Shown here piece by piece: positions 1 through 5,679 of a DNA stretch of 8,507 nucleotides. The stretch comes from an uncultured Roseburia sp. (GTDB taxonomy: Bacteria > Bacillota > Clostridia > Lachnospirales > Lachnospiraceae). The notes under the pieces are model-generated. The model searched no databases. It was not told where the DNA came from and worked only from the letters and a program-made list of their open reading frames with translations. The position numbers and the translations under genes were made by a program. Where the stretch lies: NCBI GenBank assembly GCA_910584215.1, contig CAJTYI010000106.1, positions 1 to 8,507 on the forward strand, in the 5' to 3' direction. Each line of letters opens with the position of its first letter. Positions within the stretch are counted from its first letter, which is position 1.

Positions 1-24
1 TGGCCGCATTTACCTTGTGAAACA

Positions 25-110
25 GAAAAAGTTTTATGAAGTTTACGATAGAATAAATATGCTACACATAGGAATATTTATTCAGTCAAAACAATGGCTA
101 ATAACCTATA
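25..110 (+). repeat. Left copy of an 86-bp flanking inverted repeat
   Basis: This AT-rich stretch lies just beyond the stop codon of the DUF6033-like gene. Its reverse complement reappears at 8422-8507, with 76 of 86 positions identical and no gaps. Inside it, GAATAAATAT (51-60) and ATATTTATTC (74-83) form a perfect 10-bp stem around a 13-nt loop, and both arms are unchanged in the other copy. ATAGG in the loop (68-72) is complementary to CCTAT at 105-109, again in both copies. No ORF fits, and there is no T-run typical of a terminator. Similarity stops around 110-113 on the inner side. The outer side cannot be compared because the other copy ends with the window. It is probably a dispersed intergenic repeat; its function is unknown. 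Confidence 0.85.
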
Positions 111-130
111 GTTATCATAGCTCACACCGC

Positions 131-904
131 CTAAGCGTGATAATCAATCGACTGGCCAAGCATACGCTCCGCATCCGTCTGCACCGAATCGCTCATAAAA
201 CCATAAATATAATCATCAATCTTCTTGAGCAGTTCCTCGACTGAATTGGCTGTGATCGTTACGGTGTCGGCGTCTTCCGTGTGATCGGTTTTTTTCTTCT
301 CTGACCGCTCAGCCGCCCTCTCTTCCACTTTCTCGGCTTTTTTCTTCTTTTCAGCCTCTTTAGCAGCTTCCTTTTTATCTTCCCGCCTCTTAGCAATACG
401 GTCTCTCTGCGCTGCCAGCGATTTGTCGATCACCGCAAAGAAAGATGCATTGCCGCCATCGTTGACCTGTATGCCGTAGGTCTTTACTTTAGCGGAAGAA
501 GAAGCCAGACTTTTCTGCAATGACGGAAGCTTAGTCGCCGCACTGCTGATGATACTCTCATACTGCTTTCTGAACTCCTCGTCCTCGGCCATCTTCTCGA
601 TCTTCTCTTCATCAATCAAGACTACCATGCGGTTGGCGTTGGCATAATTTCCGGCCTGCGCTTTCGCCTGCTCCTTTTTGTCGGCGCTGACAAGAATAAA
701 ATCCATATTGGAATATTTTTTTCTCAGCTCCTCGTAATACTTCAGCGCTTTCTCACTCAGCTTTGGCTCACCGATTGTTTTGCCGTTTACTTTATACTTT
801 TTCTCAGCTGAACCGGTCTCCTGTGCCTCATTCTTCTTCTGCATCTGCTGTGTTTCATAAGCAGATTGTGCTGCATTGCTCTCCACCTGTGCGATTGTGC
901 TCAT
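131..904 (-). CDS. DUF6033-like protein of unknown function
   Basis: A 257-residue soluble protein with no signal peptide and no membrane segment. Residues about 1-35 are polar and rich in Gln, Ala and Glu. Residues about 36-160 look globular, with YKVNGKTIGEPKLSEKA near the start and YGIQVNDGGNASFFAV near the end. Residues about 160-210 are a Lys/Glu/Ala-rich stretch likely to form a helix or coiled coil. The C-terminus contains TANSVEELLKKIDDY and SDSVQTDAERMLGQSID. From memory this order and these motifs match the DUF6033 family of Lachnospiraceae, whose function is not known to me. The ATG is preceded by GGGAGG with an 8-nt spacer, a strong start. It lies 84 bp downstream of the other unknown gene on the same strand with no terminator between, so the two are probably co-transcribed. 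The family assignment is moderately sure. Confidence 0.75.
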   Translation of the reverse strand: MSTIAQVESNAAQSAYETQQMQKKNEAQETGSAEKKYKVNGKTIGEPKLSEKALKYYEELRKKYSNMDFILVSADKKEQAKAQAGNYANANRMVVLIDEEKIEKMAEDEEFRKQYESIISSAATKLPSLQKSLASSSAKVKTYGIQVNDGGNASFFAVIDKSLAAQRDRIAKRREDKKEAAKEAEKKKKAEKVEERAAERSEKKKTDHTEDADTVTITANSVEELLKKIDDYIYGFMSDSVQTDAERMLGQSIDYHA

Positions 905-928
905 TGTTTTTACCTCCCTGTGTTTTTA

Positions 929-970
929 TCATGCAATTCCTTTTGCAAATGCGAAAGAGTGAACTTCCAT
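929..970 (-). CDS. Possible 13-residue micro-ORF between the two unknown genes
   Basis: In the 84-bp gap between the two minus-strand genes there is an ATG preceded by GAGGG (977-981) with a 6-nt spacer. It opens a 13-codon frame reading MEVHSFAFAKGIA and ending in TGA. The ribosome binding site is better placed than that of some full genes here. It could be a leader peptide coupling the two genes, a small protein, or the remnant of a lost gene. Chance cannot be excluded at this length. Confidence 0.25.
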   Translation of the reverse strand: MEVHSFAFAKGIA

Positions 971-988
971 AGAAATCCCTCTGCATTT

Positions 989-2020
989 TTAAATTTCTTC
1001 GTCTACCGTCGTCCCCTTTAAATCTGCCTCGAGAAGCTTCATGCTGTTTTTGATTTCGTTTAAGCTGTCACTTACCGCTTTTGCCGTATCGGTCGGGCTT
1101 GCAAACTTTAACAGCTCATCGATGGCAATCTCGGGACCGTCCTCTTTCTTCTGCTTCGCTTTGATCTCGTCGATCGCTTCCTTGGTTCCCTCAATCCGCG
1201 CCTGCTCGATCTCACGCGCCTCTTTCCGGTCGTCGATAATCTCGTCTTTCTCTTTCTTCTCTTCTGCTTTCTCCTCGGCCTCTTCCTTCATCTCCTCGGT
1301 CTTCTCGTCGATGTCGTCTTTGACTTCGTTCATCATCATGCCTTGGATCTCTTTGCTGGCGTTCTCTAGAATATCCTCCGCCGTATTCTGCGCATCCCGC
1401 ATAGGATCTGCCTTTAAGCGCTCTATGTTAATGCTTTTGATCGCTGCGGTCACACCGTTCATCTCCCGCTGGGCAGCCGCCATATCCTGTTTTGCCTTGC
1501 CCGCCATGTTATTCAGTTCTAACGAGCGGGACTGATACTCGGTCAGCGGTTCCTTATGTATCTCTTCAAGCTGCCGCATCTCTTCCATTGTCAAGGATTC
1601 CCCGGGCAGAAGATTTTTCATATCCTGTTCCCGTTTTAATAATTCCAAGTCTTTCTGCTCCTTGGAATCGTCGGCAACATGATACTCTTCCTGCAAAGCC
1701 TTTTGGCGTGCGTTGATATCTTTCAGCTCGCTGCTTGCCGCATCGCGCATCTTTGACATTCTGTCATAGTGGGAATGCATCTCGTCAATACCACTCTCTA
1801 CAGAACAGTCGTTCGCATACGCATCCCCCACGATTTTCAACGCCTTTTTCTGCGCCAGCTTCCGGCGCACCTCGATCGGATCCTTTTCCGCCATCAAGGT
1901 ATTGCCGACAAACATATTTTTTCTGTTTCCGGCAGCTCCGCCTGCATGTTTACCGTTCGTCAGCGCGTGAACTGCATTTTCTTCTATATTTTGAAAAGAT
2001 GTCCGTATCGTCAAACTCAT
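989..2020 (-). CDS. Coiled-coil-rich hypothetical protein
   Basis: I do not recognise this 343-residue protein. It has no signal peptide and no hydrophobic segment, so it should be cytoplasmic, or exported by a route that does not use a signal sequence. Residues about 1-50 are polar and Gly/Asn-rich (AGGAAGNRKNMFVGN). Residues about 50-125 and 160-225 are predicted-looking helices with heptad-like Leu/Met spacing. Residues about 230-300 are an extreme Glu/Lys/Asp stretch (EEMKEEAEEKAEEKKEKDE) typical of a long charged helix. The C-terminus (SDSLNEIKNSMKLLEADLKG) is again amphipathic. The ATG has GAGGAG only 2 nt away, closer than usual, and overlaps the stop of a short upstream frame as ATGA, which suggests translational coupling. 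It precedes the DUF6033-like gene in a likely operon. The shared charged, low-hydrophobic character suggests the two products work together, which is inference. Confidence 0.8.
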   Translation of the reverse strand: MSLTIRTSFQNIEENAVHALTNGKHAGGAAGNRKNMFVGNTLMAEKDPIEVRRKLAQKKALKIVGDAYANDCSVESGIDEMHSHYDRMSKMRDAASSELKDINARQKALQEEYHVADDSKEQKDLELLKREQDMKNLLPGESLTMEEMRQLEEIHKEPLTEYQSRSLELNNMAGKAKQDMAAAQREMNGVTAAIKSINIERLKADPMRDAQNTAEDILENASKEIQGMMMNEVKDDIDEKTEEMKEEAEEKAEEKKEKDEIIDDRKEAREIEQARIEGTKEAIDEIKAKQKKEDGPEIAIDELLKFASPTDTAKAVSDSLNEIKNSMKLLEADLKGTTVDEEI

Positions 2021-2145
2021 AGCTCCTCACATTCCGCCGCATAAGCGGCATAATAATCCATGAAATATCCGGCAGGTGCAACGCCGCAAATTCTGTCACT
2101 AAAGTTGAAATTCTCAATCAATGCTAGATTTTTCCATAAATCTGC
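2017..2145 (-). other. Open frame with ATGA overlap upstream of the coiled-coil gene
   Basis: From 2145 down to the TGA at 2019-2017 the frame is open for 42 codons and has protein-like codon use, including SDRICGVAPAGYFMDYYAAY and ending AAECEEL. Its stop overlaps the ATG of the next gene in the arrangement ATGA. No good start is visible: options are TTG at 2121 (about 34 residues) or ATG at 2061 (14 residues), both without a clear ribosome binding site. ATG at 2137 lies in another frame. Removing one base from the A-run of that strand (plus strand T-run at 2129-2133) would join it into a 39-residue ORF. It may be a coupled small gene, a frameshifted remnant, or chance. Confidence 0.3.
2036..2049 (-). 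promoter_or_regulatory. GC-rich hairpin just upstream of a ribosome binding site
   Basis: GCCGC and GCGGC surround the 4-nt loop ATAA (2041-2044). On the minus strand the hairpin lies a few bases before the GAGGAG of the coiled-coil protein gene. It could influence initiation there. It also lies within the possible short ORF, so it may simply reflect Ala/Tyr codons. Confidence 0.3.
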
Positions 2146-2154
2146 TTATACCTT

Positions 2155-2162
2155 ATATCGGC
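2155..2162 (-). promoter_or_regulatory. Possible sigma-28 type -10 box for the minus-strand operon
   Basis: On the minus strand this reads GCCGATAT, one base from the GCCGATAA -10 consensus of flagellar sigma factors (sigma-D/FliA). It lies 135 bp upstream of the coiled-coil gene. No TAAA-type -35 is found at the usual distance, and no good sigma-A promoter was seen in the same stretch. A 24-bp palindrome lies about 27 bp upstream. The assignment is weak without the -35 element. Confidence 0.3.
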
Positions 2163-2183
2163 CGAATCACCGCTTTTCATAAG

Positions 2184-2457
2184 TGCCAAGATTGAAAATT
2201 AAAATTTTCAATCGCGAGATTTGTGTCTGCGCGCTGCAAAGCCATAATGGCTTACACAAACTCGTTATGCGCAAAAGCAGCGCAGGAATGGTGGAAATCA
2301 TGACATTTTACCACATCTTAAAGAACTATAACTGCACGCGCTGCCATTGCGGCGTCTTGATTAGAATGGTGTCCCGCATCACCCGGCGGCTATCGCACAC
2401 AAAAACAGCCTTCACATATAATATCATAACTGCAATTTTCAAGCAAAAGGAGACCCT
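2184..2457. other. Structured intergenic element upstream of asnB
   Basis: No convincing gene is present. Perfect or near-perfect inverted repeats follow one another. GATTGAAAATT and AATTTTCAATC occupy 2190-2213 with a 2-nt centre. CGAG (2215-2218) plus TTTGTGT (2220-2226) is complementary to ACACAAA (2254-2260) plus CTCG (2261-2264). AAGCCAT and ATGGCTT (2239-2253) nest inside that stem. GCGCTGC (2231-2237) is complementary to GCAGCGC (2277-2283), which crosses the second stem as a pseudoknot or alternative fold. GTGGAAAT (2291-2298) can pair with ATTT (2305-2308) and CCAC (2311-2314). All pairs are Watson-Crick, so the strand cannot be decided. On the minus strand one frame runs through the region with only two stops (TAG, TAA) between about 2428 and 2170, resembling a decayed ORF. 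It may be a non-coding RNA or a dispersed repeat. Confidence 0.4.
2417..2422 (+). promoter_or_regulatory. -10 box of the asnB promoter
   Basis: A perfect TATAAT lies 35 bp before the asnB start. The matching -35 at 17-bp spacing (2394-2399, CGCACA) keeps only the ACA half of TTGACA, so the promoter may need an activator or be weak. Transcription from here would start near 2429 and give a leader of about 30 nt, leaving the structured element at 2190-2314 upstream of the transcript. Confidence 0.5.
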
Positions 2458-4305
2458 ATGTGCGGAATATCCGGCTTTTGCAATCTAAAACAAAATTACC
2501 TGAGTGAAAAACCTTACTGGGAAAACATACTCACCTCGATGCACCGCTCGATTGCCCATCGCGGGAGGGACAACTGCGGAATCTATCTCAACCATCAGGC
2601 GGGGCTCTCCCACGCCCGCTTGAGCATCCGTGATATTGAAAACGGCGCCCAGCCCATGGTAAGAACCAGACACTTACAGGATTACGCGATCGTCTACAAC
2701 GGCGAAATCTATAATACCGATGAACTGACTGCTCCTCTAAAGGCCGCGGGCTATCACTTTGAAACCACCTCCGATACGGAGGCGCTGCTCTATGCCTACA
2801 TGCATTACGGTCCGGAATTTGTTCATCTGTTAAACGGCATTTACGCGATCGCCATCTGGGATGATCAGAAAAAACAATTACTTTTGTTCCGCGATCACGC
2901 CGGCATCAAACCATTGTTCTATAGCCTTTCAGGAGATACGCTTGTTTTTGGTTCAGAACCAAAGGCACTGTTTTGCCATCCCCACGTCACCCCCTCCTTA
3001 GACATCCACGGACTTAGAGATATTCTTGCGGTGGGGCCGGCACGCACTCCGGGAAACGGAATCTTTAAAGAGGTAAAAGAAGTTCTCCCGGGCCATTTTA
3101 TGGTATTTTCCGCGGAAGGACTGCGCCCCTTTTCTTATTGGGATCTGAGCGCAAAAGAACACACGGATACTTATGCACAGACGGTTGAAAAAGTCTCTTT
3201 TCTGGTGCGCGACGCGGTCACTAAGCAGATGGTTTCCGATGTTCCGGTCTGTACATTCCTCTCGGGCGGCATTGATTCGAGCATTGTAACCGCCATTGCC
3301 GCAAGGCACCTGCAAAAGCAGGGAGAACAGTTAAACACCTTCTCTTTTGACTTTACGGAAAATGATATTTATTTTCAGTCAAACTCCTTTCAGCCGGAGC
3401 GCGATCTGCCCTATGTCAATATTATGCTGCAGAAGCTGCACACCAATCACACCTACCTGGAATGTAATCAGGAGACTTTAGTCGATATGCTCTACACTGC
3501 CGTAGACGCCAAAGATCTTCCCGGTATGACTGACGTGGACGCCTCCCTGCTCTACTTTTGCTCTCTGGTAGCAAAACACAATAAAGTGACACTGACGGGG
3601 GAATGTGCGGACGAAATCTTCGGCGGTTATCCGTGGTTTTATCGGGAAGAACTGCTAAACCGTGACGGTTTCCCTTGGTCTGCGGACGTATCGGCGCGCA
3701 CCTTATTCCTCACAGAGGATGCCGTATCGGATTTGGACCTCGCTTCCTACTCCTACGCGCGCTATCAGGAATCCCTCTCAAAAGTACCCTGTCTGGACGG
3801 TGAAGCGCCGGACGAAAAGAAACGCCGCGCCGTAGGTTACTTAAATATCAAATGGTTTATGCAGACACTGCTCGACCGCATGGACAGAACCAGCATGTAC
3901 AGCAGCTTAGAGGCGAGAGTGCCGTTTGCCGACCGCAGAATCATGGAATATGTATATAATGTACCATGGCACATGAAATATCAAAACGGCGTCGAAAAAA
4001 CGCTTCTGCGCGACGCCTGCGCCGACTTGCTGCCGGATGAACTGTTGCACCGCAAAAAGAGTCCTTATCCCAAAACCTATCATCCGGGCTATGAAAAATT
4101 GTTGACCGAACGTTTCAACGGCATTATTTCCGATCCCAATGCGCCGATCGCGCCGCTCTTAGACAAAAAGAAAGCGGCCGAATTTATGCAGGCGCACAAA
4201 GAACTCGGCCGCCCGTGGTTTGGCCAATTGATGGCCGGCCCACAGCTAATGGCATACTTTATACAGATCAATTACTGGATGCAGAAGTATCATTTGAGTA
4301 TCTAA
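2458..4305 (+). CDS. asnB: Asparagine synthetase, glutamine-hydrolysing
   Basis: This cytoplasmic enzyme converts aspartate, glutamine and ATP to asparagine, glutamate, AMP and pyrophosphate. The protein has 615 residues. The N-terminal class II glutaminase begins MCGISGF, with Cys2 as the nucleophile after Met removal. HARLSI holds Arg54, NGE lies at 81-83 and SDTE holds Asp106, the usual glutamine-binding positions. The synthetase domain has the PP-loop SGGIDSS at 269-275, GECADEIFGG from 382, and SLEARVPF in the C-terminal third. The GECADEIFGGYPWF form resembles the AsnO-type clostridial subgroup, from memory. The usual HRGPD is HRGRD here, with Arg at 37. AAGGAG lies 5 nt before the ATG, and TATAAT lies at 2417-2422. 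It is convergent with spoIIP, 31 bp away, with no clear terminator between. A biosynthetic role in peptide or polysaccharide modification is possible but not supported. Confidence 0.95.
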   Translation: MCGISGFCNLKQNYLSEKPYWENILTSMHRSIAHRGRDNCGIYLNHQAGLSHARLSIRDIENGAQPMVRTRHLQDYAIVYNGEIYNTDELTAPLKAAGYHFETTSDTEALLYAYMHYGPEFVHLLNGIYAIAIWDDQKKQLLLFRDHAGIKPLFYSLSGDTLVFGSEPKALFCHPHVTPSLDIHGLRDILAVGPARTPGNGIFKEVKEVLPGHFMVFSAEGLRPFSYWDLSAKEHTDTYAQTVEKVSFLVRDAVTKQMVSDVPVCTFLSGGIDSSIVTAIAARHLQKQGEQLNTFSFDFTENDIYFQSNSFQPERDLPYVNIMLQKLHTNHTYLECNQETLVDMLYTAVDAKDLPGMTDVDASLLYFCSLVAKHNKVTLTGECADEIFGGYPWFYREELLNRDGFPWSADVSARTLFLTEDAVSDLDLASYSYARYQESLSKVPCLDGEAPDEKKRRAVGYLNIKWFMQTLLDRMDRTSMYSSLEARVPFADRRIMEYVYNVPWHMKYQNGVEKTLLRDACADLLPDELLHRKKSPYPKTYHPGYEKLLTERFNGIISDPNAPIAPLLDKKKAAEFMQAHKELGRPWFGQLMAGPQLMAYFIQINYWMQKYHLSI

Positions 4306-4336
4306 TACCAAGCAAAAACGGATACAAAACACATAT

Positions 4337-5605
4337 CTAAATCGGCCCAGTCAGCACCTTATAGAGGACGTCAGCGAGCGGTACCATCGCATTTTTGGCT
4401 TCCTCGAAGGTGTTTGTCTGCGCTCCAACCTCCACCAGCATCGTTTTCGGGCAGTAGTGCATATTAAACCGATATCCTTTGAGATAGATTCTTCTCGTAA
4501 AACCCGGATAATATTCCGCTGCCTTTAACTGTGCCTGAAAAGAAAAAGCCAAATTATCCGCTATGTAGGGATTATAGAGATAATCGATATCTCCCGTGCT
4601 GGTGGTGCGGCTTAAGCCGTTGAAAAACATCACTTGAGCCATGGAAACACCGTTTTGCTCGGTCACAAGGCGCGTAGTCTCCGCCACGCCGTCCCGGTGC
4701 AGATCAATGACGACCTCCACACTGGGATTGTCTGCGAGCAGCTTTTCGATTGCCGGGGCAGCATTGGAATAGGCGTGGTCTCTGTCACCCACATCATACG
4801 TTCCTTTGTGGTGAATAACGTTTAATCCGTATTGTTCCGTCAGAATCTGCGTCAGATAATCTCCCACGCCCACGACCGAAGTAGCGGCATCTCCTGGTAT
4901 CGAATCCGCATATCCCTCCTGCGAATGCGTATGATAAATAATAATCTGCGGCGCCGACGCGTCATGAGAAAGCCGCATATCTTTTCCCAAAAGCGCGTCT
5001 ACATTCAGCTGACTGCCGTTGATTGTCGTCGTGCTGTCCACCTGATAGAAATTCTGCCGCAAATAATCGAAATCTCTCAGTTTATCGAAGGAATAATTAA
5101 CTGCCTTTTTTGTCGCGCCCGGATTTGCCTGTGAGCCTGTACTCGTTTGTGCGACAGCCTGATTGCTGTCACCGTCTGCCATGTCCGGTTCCGCCGTCGC
5201 CAGACTGCCACTGCCGTTTGATGCTTCACCGTCATCCGCCGGCTGCTCACCGGCTGACTGCCCTTTTAGTTCTCCATCCGCACGCTCACTGCTTTCTTTG
5301 TCCGCGGCGGTTTCCGTCACGCCATCGTCCGACATTACCACCTGACCAGTCTTATGGTCAACATAATTTTCGTCCCGCGCCTCGCGCAGTAAAATCATCT
5401 CGTAAGTCAGATCACTCTCCACCTGTGTCTCGTACGCTAAGGCGGAGCCGTTCACAGAATCCGCCCCATAAGCTCCCACCGGAAAGAATTCTTTTACAAG
5501 CTTGCCCTGATCGGGCAGGTAAAGCGCCGCAGCCAAAGCCGCAGCCCATATCGCCATATAAACACCTTTTTTTCTTTTCTTTTTCCGATATCGATATTCA
5601 CGCAT
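4337..5605 (-). CDS. spoIIP: Stage II sporulation protein P
   Basis: SpoIIP is a membrane-anchored peptidoglycan amidase/endopeptidase that works with SpoIID and SpoIIM to thin septal wall and drive engulfment of the forespore. The protein has 422 residues. A basic N-terminus (RYRKKKRKKG) precedes a single membrane helix at about 14-31. Residues about 50-180 are a low-complexity Ser/Gly/Asp/Glu/Ala linker. The catalytic domain follows, with YHTHS (His225, His227), DLHRDG (His303) and LVEVGAQTNTFEEA (Glu392), the conserved metal-site motifs of the family. The start is uncertain. ATG at 5605 gives the normal basic cap but has no visible ribosome binding site and lies inside an inverted repeat. 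ATG at 5557 (Met17) has AAAGGTG with a 5-nt spacer but would lose the basic cap. It follows gpr by 74 bp on the same strand, as in other spore formers. Confidence 0.95.
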   Translation of the reverse strand: MREYRYRKKKRKKGVYMAIWAAALAAALYLPDQGKLVKEFFPVGAYGADSVNGSALAYETQVESDLTYEMILLREARDENYVDHKTGQVVMSDDGVTETAADKESSERADGELKGQSAGEQPADDGEASNGSGSLATAEPDMADGDSNQAVAQTSTGSQANPGATKKAVNYSFDKLRDFDYLRQNFYQVDSTTTINGSQLNVDALLGKDMRLSHDASAPQIIIYHTHSQEGYADSIPGDAATSVVGVGDYLTQILTEQYGLNVIHHKGTYDVGDRDHAYSNAAPAIEKLLADNPSVEVVIDLHRDGVAETTRLVTEQNGVSMAQVMFFNGLSRTTSTGDIDYLYNPYIADNLAFSFQAQLKAAEYYPGFTRRIYLKGYRFNMHYCPKTMLVEVGAQTNTFEEAKNAMVPLADVLYKVLTGPI

Positions 5606-5622
5606 AGTTTAATTTATGCGTG
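5599..5622 (-). promoter_or_regulatory. Inverted repeat enclosing the spoIIP start codon
   Basis: CACGCATA (5599-5606) and TATGCGTG (5615-5622) are perfect 8-bp arms around an 8-nt loop, and the ATG at 5605 lies within one arm. In RNA this hairpin would bury the start codon. Two more copies of the hexamer lie upstream, at 5631-5636 and 5681-5686, in alternating orientation, so rival pairings exist. Regulation is inferred. Confidence 0.45.
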
Positions 5623-5679
5623 GATTCAGCCGCATATGATTATTATATGTCAGGCAAAAACATGGGGAAACTGTCATTA

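Noticed and set aside
17..244. A 75-residue plus-strand ORF at the left end
   Set aside because: It spans the AT-rich repeat and the antisense of the DUF6033-like gene, has no ribosome binding site and no recognisable sequence.
1041..2044. Long plus-strand ORFs antisense to the coiled-coil gene
   Set aside because: They are Ser/Phe-rich or Pro/Arg-rich translations of the reverse of Glu/Lys-rich codons, without ribosome binding sites.
2281..2385. A T-box riboswitch for asnB
   Set aside because: AGAATGGTGTCCCGC (near 2365-2379) only loosely resembles the conserved T-box sequence. No terminator with a T-run follows before the gene, and the likely promoter at 2417 lies downstream.
2183..2488. 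A 101-residue plus-strand ORF upstream of asnB
   Set aside because: It overlaps the asnB start in another frame, lacks a ribosome binding site, and runs through the nested inverted repeats, whose structure explains the sequence better than protein coding.
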